Positions 42,599 to 51,333 of a DNA stretch of 64,000 nucleotides are shown piece after piece. The notes under the pieces are model-generated. The model was not told where the DNA came from. It ran no database searches and was given only the letters and a program-made list of their open reading frames with translations. Position 1 is the first letter of the stretch. Each line of letters starts with the position of its first letter. The translations under genes were made by a program, and so were the position numbers. The stretch is taken from the NCBI GenBank assembly GCA_937911865.1, contig CALDSK010000237.1, forward strand, positions 1 to 64,000, read 5' to 3'. Origin of the DNA: an uncultured Synechococcus sp. (GTDB lineage: Bacteria; Cyanobacteriota; Cyanobacteriia; Phormidesmidales; Phormidesmidaceae).

Positions 42599-43279
42599 TC
42601 AACAGGCCCCTGACTGTTTAGAAAGCAGTACCGCCACCGTCTTTACAATCAGCTGAACATCGTAAGTGGGTGTCCAATGATTTTGATAGTGCAGATCTAG
42701 CGCCACAATCTCTTCAAAGTCCTTGATGGTAGAGCGTCCGCTGACCTGCCACTGCCCGGTCATGCCAGGGCGCACGTCTAGCCGCTGCCAGTGGCGAGCG
42801 TTGTAATGGCGAACTTCATCGCCAGTTGGTGGACGCGTACCCACCAAACTCATATCGCCAATCAGTACGTTCCAAAACTGGGGAAGTTCGTCCAGGCTAG
42901 TCTTTCTTAGAAAGCGACCCACTCGCGTAATGCGGGGGTCGGCTTCGTTTTTGAAAATCAGGCCCTGCGCTTCGTTATCAATGTTCTCTTTGAGGGTGTC
43001 CGCATTGGTCACCATGGAGCGAAACTTCCAGATTGTAAAGGGTTTCCCCTGTAGCCCAAATCTTTCCTGGCAGTATAAGACAGGTCCTTCAGAGTCCAGT
43101 CGAATCGCGATCGCAATCGGTACAAACAGCACGCTCAATATAAAGAGCCCTACGCAAGCACCCATAATGTCGAGCGATCGCTTAAAAACAGACCGGGTAG
43201 AGATGTGCGGTAGACGATGAAGGGGTGGTTGATAAACCTGGTTCTCAATTGAGGGATAGGAGAAGGCATTACGAGGCAT
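42599..43279 (-). CDS. Undecaprenyl-phosphate sugar phosphotransferase (short WcaJ/WbaP type)
   Basis: The 226-residue protein has one hydrophobic segment (about 34-56, after FKRSLDIMG) and the bacterial sugar-transferase domain with KFRSMVTNAD, DELPQFWNVLIGDMSLVGTRPP and RPGMTGQWQVSGRS. It transfers a hexose-1-phosphate to the lipid carrier, the first step in assembly of a surface polysaccharide. It lacks the extra N-terminal membrane domain of the protein at 61730. It stands alone, 6 kb before the main glycan cluster. The ATG at 43279 is used; the longer frame starts with TTG. Confidence 0.9.
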   Translation of the reverse strand: MPRNAFSYPSIENQVYQPPLHRLPHISTRSVFKRSLDIMGACVGLFILSVLFVPIAIAIRLDSEGPVLYCQERFGLQGKPFTIWKFRSMVTNADTLKENIDNEAQGLIFKNEADPRITRVGRFLRKTSLDELPQFWNVLIGDMSLVGTRPPTGDEVRHYNARHWQRLDVRPGMTGQWQVSGRSTIKDFEEIVALDLHYQNHWTPTYDVQLIVKTVAVLLSKQSGAC

Positions 43280-43634
43280 CAATTATTTCCGACGGATGAC
43301 GATAACCGGGTGTATATCGATTAAAAACTGAAGATATATACGCCTATGAGACTTCCATGATTAAAGGAAAGTGCCCTGAATCCCTCAGTACATGTGCGTA
43401 ATAATACGGAGATTCTCCATAGTTACTGTGTAGATTGCAGCCCTTGTGTGAAGAGAAGATGAAGGGCGAATAAACCGGCAGAAAATCGATGTGCTAATCG
43501 AGACATTGACTTGTCAGTACTGGCCATTGGCTCAGTCGATATCGTGCCTTACATCTCTTCGACAATGGGTTAGAGTAAGGCATTATTTGTGCTTGCTGCG
43601 CAGGCTGCTTGCTCTTAGGAGCTGGTGTGGCGTT
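43280..43634. other. Divergent spacer of about 355 bp
   Basis: It separates the sugar transferase (minus) from the HetZ-related gene (plus) and should hold both promoters. No hairpin with a T-run, known operator or start-signalled ORF is seen. Confidence 0.5.
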
Positions 43635-43666
43635 GGTGTGAAGAATTAGCGATGTGAAGAATCAGC
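43635..43666. repeat. 16-bp duplication before the HetZ-related gene
   Basis: GGTGTGAAGAATTAGC and GATGTGAAGAATCAGC are adjacent and end 13 bp before the GTG start at 43680, just upstream of its ribosome-binding site. Confidence 0.85.
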
Positions 43667-43679
43667 GTGGAGGAGACAG

Positions 43680-44912
43680 GTGACATCATCGGTGAATGCT
43701 CAAGATAGGAACGCTCAAGACAGCAGTCGCCCCAGAGCAACCGCGCCCGAGAATATTACCAGTACGGCAGTTGTCTCAGGCGATCGCTACGAAGATATTT
43801 TGGCCGCTTGGCGATCGCGTCTCGCCGCCGACTTTCCCGATCAGCCTGCCGCCACCCAGGAGGCGATTGCTCAATGGCTGGTCGGCGAGCCTGAACGATT
43901 TGAGCCGATGGCCCCTAAAGAAATTAAGCTGGCTAAGCGGGCGATGGACTATCGCTATCGCATTTTTATCTCACGCTATTGGGGTGCGTCGCCCGATCGG
44001 GCTTACAAAAAGCTGCTACAGAAGCTGGGCGGGCTGTTCCTGATTCGTAGCAAGATTCGGGTATGGATTGCGCTTAGCCGTGATCGCAAGCGGGCTGTCA
44101 AAGATGTGCTGCAAGAAGTGATTCAAGAAATGCTTCAGAGCGATAAGTACATGCGATCGCAAACTCAGTGGATTGGCCAGTGCACCTCTAGAGCCAGCCT
44201 GCGCAATTTACTCACCCTCGCCACGATTGAAGAATACTGTCTCAGACCGATTCGCAATCAGCCGCTGCTGGTGTATCGGTTTGTGAATTACTTGAGGCGA
44301 TCGCAGCGTGGCGGCATGACCCAAGTCCCCAGCGCTGAACTCATTCACCTCATCTCAGAAGAAATCGGCACCGACGATGCTGACGGTACCCTCAGTCTGC
44401 TCGACTTTGAAGCGCTCGATCGCTACACCGTTCAAAAAGAACACGAAGCTCAGCAAGCCTCTCGCCAGCTGGTAAAGCAGCAGTTCGCCGATTATTTAGG
44501 CGAAAAGCTAGGTGATACTGCCGTTCAGTGGTTAGAGCTGCACTTACAGGGTTACGCCCAAGACAGCATCTCGCGTCAGCTCGGTCTCAACGTTCGCGAA
44601 GCCTACCGTCTACGCGAAAAAATCAGCTACCACGCCATCCGCATTTTTACCCTCAAAGAACAGCCCGACCTGGTATTTTCCTGGCTCAAAACGTCTCTTA
44701 AACAGCACAATCTAGGGCTTACCCTAACCGAGTGGGATAAATATTGGGAGGGCTTATCTGACGATCAAAGAACGATACTCAATGCTTTCAAAGCAGGCCG
44801 TTCTGTTGAGGATATCGCCCAAAACTTTGAGCTGACTAAAAAGCAAGTTACCAGCAAGTGGGCAGAACTTTATTTGCTCGCTCAAGACACCCGAATGGAT
44901 AAAGCAGGCTGA
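43680..44912 (+). CDS. HetZ-related protein 2-like regulator
   Basis: A strong ribosome-binding site (GGAGGA) precedes the GTG start. The 410-residue soluble protein begins with a disordered 35-residue stretch and is otherwise helical. It carries segments I associate with the cyanobacterial HetZ-related family: SKIRVWIALSRDRKRAV (about 123-139), PIRNQPLLVYRFVNYLRRSQ (about 192-211) and two helix-turn-helix-like stretches near 296-318 (YAQDSISRQLGLNVREAYRLR) and 375-395. These resemble sigma region 4 or LuxR helices. HetZ acts in heterocyst patterning, but related proteins also occur outside heterocyst formers. The exact role is unknown. The 3' end lies in a hairpin. Confidence 0.7.
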   Translation: MTSSVNAQDRNAQDSSRPRATAPENITSTAVVSGDRYEDILAAWRSRLAADFPDQPAATQEAIAQWLVGEPERFEPMAPKEIKLAKRAMDYRYRIFISRYWGASPDRAYKKLLQKLGGLFLIRSKIRVWIALSRDRKRAVKDVLQEVIQEMLQSDKYMRSQTQWIGQCTSRASLRNLLTLATIEEYCLRPIRNQPLLVYRFVNYLRRSQRGGMTQVPSAELIHLISEEIGTDDADGTLSLLDFEALDRYTVQKEHEAQQASRQLVKQQFADYLGEKLGDTAVQWLELHLQGYAQDSISRQLGLNVREAYRLREKISYHAIRIFTLKEQPDLVFSWLKTSLKQHNLGLTLTEWDKYWEGLSDDQRTILNAFKAGRSVEDIAQNFELTKKQVTSKWAELYLLAQDTRMDKAG

Positions 44913-44928
44913 GATCCATTCGGGTGTC
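44886..44928. terminator. 15-bp perfect hairpin spanning the end of the HetZ-related gene
   Basis: GACACCCGAATGGAT (44886-44900) pairs with ATCCATTCGGGTGTC (44914-44928). The left arm and loop include the last codons and the stop. TCTCC follows rather than a T-run. Confidence 0.75.
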
Positions 44929-45003
44929 TCCAAGGCTCATCCCAGCTTTTCCTCAGGGCTTAACCCATCCTCAGGGATCAACCTAGAGACTCAAACCAAG
45001 AAT

Positions 45004-45030
45004 AGGCGTAAATCAACTCGATTTACGCCT
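45004..45030. terminator. 11-bp hairpin between convergent genes
   Basis: AGGCGTAAATC pairs with GATTTACGCCT around AACTC, followed by CTTTG on the plus strand. It can terminate both the plus-strand transcript and pam68, which ends 37 bp away. Confidence 0.75.
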
Positions 45031-45066
45031 CTTTGCTATCTCTTGGTTATTTATATATGGGGCTAG

Positions 45067-45705
45067 CTAAGTCTTAGATGCGCGCCTTGCGTCCATCAAC
45101 CGTCCAAAGTTCAGCTTAAACTGCTCTAGTCCGACGAGGCTTCCTGGTTCATCATCCCAAGAGGCCGACAGCATGCCATATGTCAGACCCAGCACGCCCA
45201 ACCCAAAGCAACCCATCGTAGTCAGCAAGACTACAACTGGCGCAAACGTCACTATCTCATTGCTCAGCAGGTAGTAAGACAAAAAGAAAATGCTCACGCC
45301 TACCGCAATTGGACTGATCGAAAGAATAGCCATTCGCCGAACCATTCGCCGACTGACATGTTTGGGGATAGAACCATCGCTATCCGGTCCGCTGTTTTTA
45401 GCACTCTCTTCGCGGATCTTTTCTGCCTGCTTACGATTGGCTGCTCGAATGTCATCTACCCGAGCCTGCGCCTTCGCCGAAACCGTTGAAGCCTCTTTGC
45501 GATCGCTATCCTTAGCCCGCGCTTTCTTCGATTTTTTCTCAGCACGAGATGCCTTAGCGCCATCAGACGATACTTTGCCAGACGACGCTTTTCCGTCCTT
45601 GGCCTGTTTCCGCTTGGGTTCAAACGGTAGCGCCGCTCTATCACTTTGAGAGCGCTCACTTTGAGATCGATCGCTTTGAGATTCTCGCTCAGACTTAGAA
45701 GCCAT
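45067..45705 (-). CDS. pam68: PAM68-family photosystem II assembly factor
   Basis: The 212-residue protein has a long charged N-terminal region (about 1-120: SQSDRSQSER-type repeats, then Lys/Ala/Ser-rich). A C-terminal domain with two transmembrane helices (about 126-149 and 153-177) follows, preceded by IPKHVSRRMVRRMAI and followed by GMLSASWDDEPGSLVGLEQFKLNFGR, all typical of PAM68. In cyanobacteria and plants PAM68 helps insertion and assembly of photosystem II core proteins such as CP47. The ATG at 45705 is preceded by AGGA-type signals. It follows rpsO on the minus strand, a linkage I recall for other cyanobacteria. Confidence 0.88.
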   Translation of the reverse strand: MASKSERESQSDRSQSERSQSDRAALPFEPKRKQAKDGKASSGKVSSDGAKASRAEKKSKKARAKDSDRKEASTVSAKAQARVDDIRAANRKQAEKIREESAKNSGPDSDGSIPKHVSRRMVRRMAILSISPIAVGVSIFFLSYYLLSNEIVTFAPVVVLLTTMGCFGLGVLGLTYGMLSASWDDEPGSLVGLEQFKLNFGRLMDARRASKT

Positions 45706-45750
45706 CTCTTTTCCTACCTTAAGAAATACCTGACAGGGCATCCCTCTAAA

Positions 45751-45782
45751 CAGATTCAGTCACCATCAGATTCAGTGACCAT
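45751..45782. repeat. 16-bp duplication between pam68 and rpsO
   Basis: CAGATTCAGTCACCAT and CAGATTCAGTGACCAT are adjacent with one mismatch. Confidence 0.9.
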
Positions 45783-45833
45783 CAGGCATGGCCAATTTAT
45801 TATTAGCCAAGTTACCAGCCAGGCGCTGGCCGA

Positions 45834-46103
45834 TTAGCGACGGATACCTAGCTTTTGAATCAACGCCTTATAGCGCTCAGGATCTTGCTTTGTTAGGTAA
45901 GCTAGCATCCGCTTTCTTTGACCAATCATTTTCAGCAGGCCCCGACGAGAAGAATAATCCTTCTTATTCTTCTGAAGGTGCTTACTCAGTGTATTGATGC
46001 GATCGGTGAGCATCGCAATCTGTACATCGACCGATCCGGTATCCGTTTCGTGAATTTGATTCTCAGAAATGATTTCTTGCTTGCGCTCTTGTAGCAAAGC
46101 CAT
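45834..46103 (-). CDS. rpsO: 30S ribosomal protein S15
   Basis: The 89-residue protein has the standard length and sequence of S15, including DTGSVDVQIAMLTDRI, HLQKNKKDYSSRRGLL and a YLTKQDPERYKALI-type end. It binds 16S rRNA in the platform of the small subunit. The gene is read towards pam68 and lies 80 bp downstream of the NTRC gene, so the three may be transcribed together. Confidence 0.98.
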   Translation of the reverse strand: MALLQERKQEIISENQIHETDTGSVDVQIAMLTDRINTLSKHLQKNKKDYSSRRGLLKMIGQRKRMLAYLTKQDPERYKALIQKLGIRR

Positions 46104-46183
46104 ACGCTTACGGTGTTATTAGACAAAAATATGGACGTAGAGTATTCGATTCTAACATAGACAAAGAGGCCAGCTCAGAGATT

Positions 46184-47632
46184 TTATACCGTTGCCCCGA
46201 CCGCTACAGTTTCGGCTGCCGCGAAACTCTCTTCAATCATCTGTCTATATTGGCTTTTTTGCTTCATCCCTTTCATCTCACCTGCCAGCGCCTTGTCTTT
46301 AAACAGCTGAACTGTCGGCGTCCCGGTAATTCCCGCAGATTCAGCGACATCGCTATCTTCCGTGATATCGATTTCGACGTAGTGAATACGCCCTTCAAAT
46401 TCATCGACAACTTTACTCAAAATAGGTTTAAGTGTGTGGCAAGGTCCACAAGTGGGTGAAGCATATTTCACCAGGATGGGGCGATCGCTCTCGTGATAGA
46501 GCTTCCGCAGCGCATAGCCGCCGACATGTCTGGTTGTGCCCGGATCAAAGCCTTCCGCCAGCTTATATTCAGAGGGCTTTTTCTCATCCTCAGACTTTTC
46601 AGATCCGCTCTGATGAAACTCGTGAATCAATTCGTGTTCACTCAGCCACCGCTCAGCTAGCAGCGCTGCCATGCAGCCCGTTCCTGCTGCGGTAATCGCC
46701 TGCCGATATTCGTGATCTTGCACATCGCCAGCTGCATATACCCCTTCGATATTTGTCGCTACCGAGCCCGGCTGCGTCCGAATGTAGCCAATTTCATCTA
46801 GATCTAGCTGACCTTTAAACAAATCGGTGTTGGGTCGATGGCCAATCGCGTAAAATAGCCCGCGCACAGGCAACTCACTCACTTCCCCAGTTTTTCCATT
46901 TTTGACCTTAAGCCCTTCTAGCAGGTCATCGCCATACACATCAACCGCCTCTGTGTTCCAGTGCACGGTGATCTTTGGATTGTTAAGAACCCGGTCCTGC
47001 ATCGCCTTACTCGCCCGCATCATGTCTCCGCGAACCAGTAAATTCACATGGGAGCCGTACTTTGTCAGATACACAGCTTCTTCTGCTGCAGAATCTCCAC
47101 CGCCAATAACGGCCAACGACTCCATCTTGAACAGCGGCGTTGCGCCGTCGCAAATTGCGCAGGCCGAAATGCCTTTGCTCCAAAGCCTTTGCTCAGAAGG
47201 CAATCCCAGTCGCTTAGCCGTTGCACCCGTCGCAATCACGACGCTGTGCGCCTTAACCTCGCGCTCTTCTGAGCGAATCACAAAAGGCCGCTGACTAAAG
47301 TCTGCTTCAATCACGTCTTCTGTCACCAGCTGAGCACCCCAGCGCAGCGCCTGAGCCTTCATATTGTCCATCAGTTGAGGGCCGGTAATCCCATCGGGAA
47401 ACCCAGGAAAGTTCTCAACTTCAGTGGTGGTCATTAGCTGACCCCCCGGCAAGCCCCCGGCCTGGTAACCCTCGAACATAAACGGCTTCAAATTGGCCCG
47501 AGCTGCATAAAAGGCTGCGGTATAGCCAGCAGGCCCCGAGCCAATAACCACTATATTTTCGACGTCAGTCGCAGCCGTTTGCTCAGCTGATTGGTGAGTA
47601 GATGACTGTGCGGAAGGCTTATGTGAACTCAT
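46184..47632 (-). CDS. ntrC: NADPH-thioredoxin reductase C (reductase-thioredoxin fusion)
   Basis: The 482-residue fusion has an N-terminal FAD/NADPH thioredoxin-reductase part (about 20-325) with IGSGPAGYTAA, the redox pair CAIC (about 162-165), GGGDSAAEEA and GVYAAGDVQD. A charged linker and a C-terminal thioredoxin domain (about 370-470) with the active site CGPC and cis-Pro in GTPTVQ follow. NTRC transfers electrons from NADPH to 2-Cys peroxiredoxins and metabolic enzymes in plastids and many cyanobacteria. All four redox cysteines are present. The ATG at 47632 is preferred over a GTG 18 bp upstream. The symbol here means NTRC, not the nitrogen regulator NtrC. Confidence 0.95.
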   Translation of the reverse strand: MSSHKPSAQSSTHQSAEQTAATDVENIVVIGSGPAGYTAAFYAARANLKPFMFEGYQAGGLPGGQLMTTTEVENFPGFPDGITGPQLMDNMKAQALRWGAQLVTEDVIEADFSQRPFVIRSEEREVKAHSVVIATGATAKRLGLPSEQRLWSKGISACAICDGATPLFKMESLAVIGGGDSAAEEAVYLTKYGSHVNLLVRGDMMRASKAMQDRVLNNPKITVHWNTEAVDVYGDDLLEGLKVKNGKTGEVSELPVRGLFYAIGHRPNTDLFKGQLDLDEIGYIRTQPGSVATNIEGVYAAGDVQDHEYRQAITAAGTGCMAALLAERWLSEHELIHEFHQSGSEKSEDEKKPSEYKLAEGFDPGTTRHVGGYALRKLYHESDRPILVKYASPTCGPCHTLKPILSKVVDEFEGRIHYVEIDITEDSDVAESAGITGTPTVQLFKDKALAGEMKGMKQKSQYRQMIEESFAAAETVAVGATV

Positions 47633-47812
47633 GATGACTTTGCTTAACACTTGTTCGCATTATAGCGGAACCCGGATGTATAACGCCAACCGCGAGGCTG
47701 CGCGTTTGTTCCTAAGTTTGCTCTTAATGAATGGACACAACATCTAATCTTGATAGCCTCATCTCTGCTTCGGGAATTTAAAGGGAAGTCCTGCTTCCGC
47801 ACTTGTTTCCCT

Positions 47813-49096
47813 ATGGCTGCTCACTCTTCTGTTCTACAAAAACGCTGGCGTCGCTCTATATATAGTGGGCTGTTAGCCAGCGTGATGAGTTGGGGGGCTA
47901 TTGAAGGCGCGGTAGCGCAATCGGTTCCTGTTGCAGCGCCAGTTGTGCCAACCCAGCAGATTGCTCGCAACGTTTCTCGCTCAGAGGTGCGCTCTATCTG
48001 GCTCGATCGAGAGACCATTGTGAATGCGCGATCGCCCGAAGGCCTAGCCCAAATTTTTGAACGCTTCAGAGCAGCTGGCATTAACACGGTGTTTGTCGAA
48101 ACCGTCAACGCGGGCTATCCGATTTATCCCAGCGAAGTCGCCCCTGAGCAAAATCCGCTCATTCGCGGCTGGGATCCGTTGCAAGCCGCAATTGATCTTG
48201 GCAAGGTTTACGACATTGAGGTGCATGCCTGGGTTTGGCTATTCGCCGTAGGCAACCGTGCCCACAACCGTATTGTTGGCCAACCGGAAAGCTATCCTGG
48301 CCCCGTACTCAGCGCTCATCCTGACTGGGCCGGACTGGATAATCGAGGCAACCTGACCATTCCTGGTAAGCCCAAATTCTTTATGGATCCTGCTAACCCT
48401 GATGTTCGTCAGTACCTGTTCGAGCTGCTCGATGAAATAGCGACCAACTATGACGTAGATGGCATCCAGTTCGACTATGTTCGCTATCCCTTTCAAGACG
48501 CGCTGAACAACCGTACGTTTGGCTATGGTACAGCGGCCCGCGAGCAATTTTACGAACTCACGGGCGTAGACCCCGTGACCATTCCATCTCGCAACGGCGG
48601 CGATCAGCGACTGGCTAGGTTGTGGAGTCAATGGACAGCTTTTCGTTCCAATCAAATTAGTTCTTTTGTCGCCGAAGCTTCGCAGCGTCTGCGTCGCCAC
48701 CGTGACCTCACTATTTCTGCGGCCGTCTTTGCTGATGACACTTACTACCGTCATCATGCACTTCAGCAGAACTGGGAAGATTGGGCCGAGCAAGGGCTAG
48801 TCGATTGGATTGTGCTAATGAGCTACGCCAGCAGTACCCATGAGTTTTCTGAGTTGATTCAACCCTGGGTTTTAGAATCTAGCTTTTACGCTACGCGCAT
48901 CATTCCTGGTATTCGATTGTTGAATCTGCCAACGTCTGAGGCGAGACGTCAGATCGATTTGTTGCGTAATTTACCTGTAGGCGGCTATGCGCTGTTTGCC
49001 GCAGATAATTTGAACGGTGAGGTACAGTCGATGTTAGCGGGCGTGAATGATGGATTGGGAGGTGCGATCGCTTCGAAACGCAGAGTGGATCACTAA
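47813..49096 (+). CDS. Exported GHL10-type glycoside hydrolase-like protein
   Basis: The 427-residue protein has a signal peptide (hydrophobic residues about 18-38, cleavage near AVA-Q). A (beta/alpha)8-barrel of the family-10-like/DUF187 group follows: RSIWLDRETIVN, GINTVFVETVNAGYPIYPS, EVHAWVWLFAVGN, YDVDGIQFDYVRYP (candidate catalytic acid region) and DWIVLMSYASS. Relatives act on extracellular polysaccharide or peptidoglycan-linked glycans. Its substrate is unknown. It lies immediately before the polysaccharide export cluster and may process the exported polymer. The last HIP1 site before the A+T-rich island is in its 3' end. Confidence 0.85.
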   Translation: MAAHSSVLQKRWRRSIYSGLLASVMSWGAIEGAVAQSVPVAAPVVPTQQIARNVSRSEVRSIWLDRETIVNARSPEGLAQIFERFRAAGINTVFVETVNAGYPIYPSEVAPEQNPLIRGWDPLQAAIDLGKVYDIEVHAWVWLFAVGNRAHNRIVGQPESYPGPVLSAHPDWAGLDNRGNLTIPGKPKFFMDPANPDVRQYLFELLDEIATNYDVDGIQFDYVRYPFQDALNNRTFGYGTAAREQFYELTGVDPVTIPSRNGGDQRLARLWSQWTAFRSNQISSFVAEASQRLRRHRDLTISAAVFADDTYYRHHALQQNWEDWAEQGLVDWIVLMSYASSTHEFSELIQPWVLESSFYATRIIPGIRLLNLPTSEARRQIDLLRNLPVGGYALFAADNLNGEVQSMLAGVNDGLGGAIASKRRVDH

Positions 49097-49188
49097 ATGT
49101 GACAGTACTTCATCAATAAAACCTGATAGGACAGAAACTAATTAGGGCAACATAGAGCATACAAAGATTAGGCAACATCTTACGCTTT

Positions 49189-50019
49189 ATGGAGTCTGAA
49201 CATTACTTGCGAATTAAAGCTGGGCAGACAGAAACTCAGTACTGGCGAGATGTTTGGCGCTATCGAGAGTTGTTCTATTTCCTCGCATGGCGAGATATCT
49301 TAGTACGCTATAAGCAGACTTTCATAGGAGTTGCTTGGGCCTTAATTCGTCCTTTCCTAACAATGGTAGTCTTTACTATTGTTTTTGGTAGACTAGCTAA
49401 CCTACCTTCAGAAAGTAACGTACCTTATCCTGTCTTGGTTTTTGCCGCTATTCTTCCTTGGCAGTTTTTTGCGAGCGCTTTATCGGAATGTAGCAATAGC
49501 CTGATCTCTAATTCTAATCTACTTTCTAAAGTCTACTTCCCTAGGTTGGTCGTTCCAACAAGTGCAGTCATTGTAAGCTTCGTAGATTTTTTGATCTCGG
49601 GTATGATTTTGTTGGGATTGATGGCATGGTACAACTTTGTTCCTAGCTGGCGCATTCTTGCATTACCATTTTTCGTCTTGGTTGCATTTGCAGCTGCTAT
49701 TGGAAGCGGTCTTTGGTTGGCCGCCTTAAATGTAAAATATAGAGATTTCCGTTACGTCGTACCGTTTATAGTTCAACTCGGTCTATACATTTCTCCCGTG
49801 GGATTCAGTAGCAATATAGTGCCACAGCAGTGGCGATTACTCTACTCTCTTAACCCGATGGTCGGTGTAATCGATGGATTTCGCTGGGCTATTTTAGGTA
49901 GGGGAACGGTGTTGTATTGGCCTGGATTCTCTCTGTCGCTGATACTGGTTGGTTTGATTCTATGGAGTGGTGTTATGTACTTCCGCCGCATGGAACGTAC
50001 GTTCGCGGATGTAATTTAA
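49189..50019 (+). CDS. wzm: Polysaccharide ABC transporter permease (Wzm type)
   Basis: The 276-residue protein has six transmembrane helices and the ABC-2 polysaccharide-permease signature WRDILVRYKQTFIGVAWALIRPF (about 33-55), with LPWQFFASAL and NPMVGVIDGFRWAI further on. It exports a lipid-linked glycan across the inner membrane with the ATPase encoded 3 bp downstream. It opens the polysaccharide cluster. Base composition is clearly more A+T-rich than in the genes before 49,100. Confidence 0.93.
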   Translation: MESEHYLRIKAGQTETQYWRDVWRYRELFYFLAWRDILVRYKQTFIGVAWALIRPFLTMVVFTIVFGRLANLPSESNVPYPVLVFAAILPWQFFASALSECSNSLISNSNLLSKVYFPRLVVPTSAVIVSFVDFLISGMILLGLMAWYNFVPSWRILALPFFVLVAFAAAIGSGLWLAALNVKYRDFRYVVPFIVQLGLYISPVGFSSNIVPQQWRLLYSLNPMVGVIDGFRWAILGRGTVLYWPGFSLSLILVGLILWSGVMYFRRMERTFADVI

Positions 50020-50022
50020 AGC

Positions 50023-51333
50023 ATGACTAAAGCTATTATTCAGGTTGAAAACTTAGGGAAGAAGTATCTCATTGGCCATAGTCGAAAAGAGAAATATATA
50101 GCTTTACGTGATGTGTTATTTAAGAGCGCAAAGCAGACGAAGAATATGGTGCTGAGACCTTCAAAGAGAGGATCATCGTATAAGGAAGACTTCTGGGCTT
50201 TACAGAATATTTCTTTTGAGATAGAACAAGGTGACCGGGTTGGTATTATTGGCCGAAATGGCGCGGGTAAATCGACCCTTCTGAAGCTCTTAAGTCGAAT
50301 TACTGAGCCAACAACAGGACAATTTACTTTAAGAGGCCGCGTAGCGAGTCTGCTAGAGGTAGGCACTGGCTTCCATCCTGAATTGACAGGGCGAGAGAAT
50401 ATTTTTCTCAATGGAGCAATTCTAGGGATGAGTAAAACTGAGATTTCCCGGAAATTCGATGAGATTGTCAGTTTTGCTGAAGTGGAACGCTTTCTGGATA
50501 CTCCAGTTAAACGTTATTCGTCAGGAATGTATGTACGATTGGCTTTTGCTGTAGCTGCACATGTAGATACCGAGATTTTGATCGTAGATGAGGTTTTAGC
50601 CGTTGGAGACGCAGCTTTTCAGAAGAAATGCCTTAGTCGAATGGGAGATCTTTCGAATGATGGAAGGACGCTGCTGTTCGTTAGTCACAATATGGGAGTG
50701 TTGAGAGAACTTGTGAATCAGTGCATCTTGCTGGAAGAAGGAGAAATTGTTTCCGCTGGAAGTGTGGACGAAACTATATCCAAGTATTTATCTTCCGGGC
50801 GACAAATAAATGACCTTTCGATTGACTTGAGTGATCACCGAAATAGGCTTGCTGGAATGAAGCGTATTTTGCGTAGTGTATCTGTAAGAAATTCAGAAGG
50901 TGAATACCAGAAAGATTTTAGTCAATTAGAGAAAATCTCTGTACACATCGAATATAAATCGGACGAACCAGATACGTTCCTAGCTGGAGCAGGCTTTATC
51001 TTGTACACAGCAGAAGGTGTAAGAGTTGGTGGATATAATACTTATATGGCTTTCCCTCCTCCTCACAAAATTCAGAAAGATGGCACTATCATTTTTCGGA
51101 TTTTACCAAAGCAACTCACTCCTGGGACCTACTTGCTGACAGTTTCTTTAGGCTCTCACCAAGGTGCTTTAGAAGATAAGATCGAACAGTGCATAGACTT
51201 CACTGTATATCCTGCAGACATATATAGAACAGGATACTTGCTGACGAAGGAAGATGGTGTAGCGGTGCTATCTGTTGAAGTTTGTATGGCGGAAGAGCCG
51301 GATAGAAGATATGTCTCTAAAAACAACAATTAA
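50023..51333 (+). CDS. wzt: Polysaccharide ABC transporter ATPase with Wzt C-terminal domain
   Basis: The 436-residue protein carries Walker A GRNGAGKST (77-85), the signature region YSSGMYVRLAFA (about 165-176) and Walker B EILIVDEVLAVGD (about 184-196). A C-terminal beta-sandwich of about 150 residues (from about 275) is the kind that in Wzt proteins binds the finished non-reducing end of the polymer. That implies a capped polysaccharide, exported in the ABC-dependent way. Its 3' end overlaps the following gene by 23 bp. Confidence 0.93.
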   Translation: MTKAIIQVENLGKKYLIGHSRKEKYIALRDVLFKSAKQTKNMVLRPSKRGSSYKEDFWALQNISFEIEQGDRVGIIGRNGAGKSTLLKLLSRITEPTTGQFTLRGRVASLLEVGTGFHPELTGRENIFLNGAILGMSKTEISRKFDEIVSFAEVERFLDTPVKRYSSGMYVRLAFAVAAHVDTEILIVDEVLAVGDAAFQKKCLSRMGDLSNDGRTLLFVSHNMGVLRELVNQCILLEEGEIVSAGSVDETISKYLSSGRQINDLSIDLSDHRNRLAGMKRILRSVSVRNSEGEYQKDFSQLEKISVHIEYKSDEPDTFLAGAGFILYTAEGVRVGGYNTYMAFPPPHKIQKDGTIIFRILPKQLTPGTYLLTVSLGSHQGALEDKIEQCIDFTVYPADIYRTGYLLTKEDGVAVLSVEVCMAEEPDRRYVSKNNN

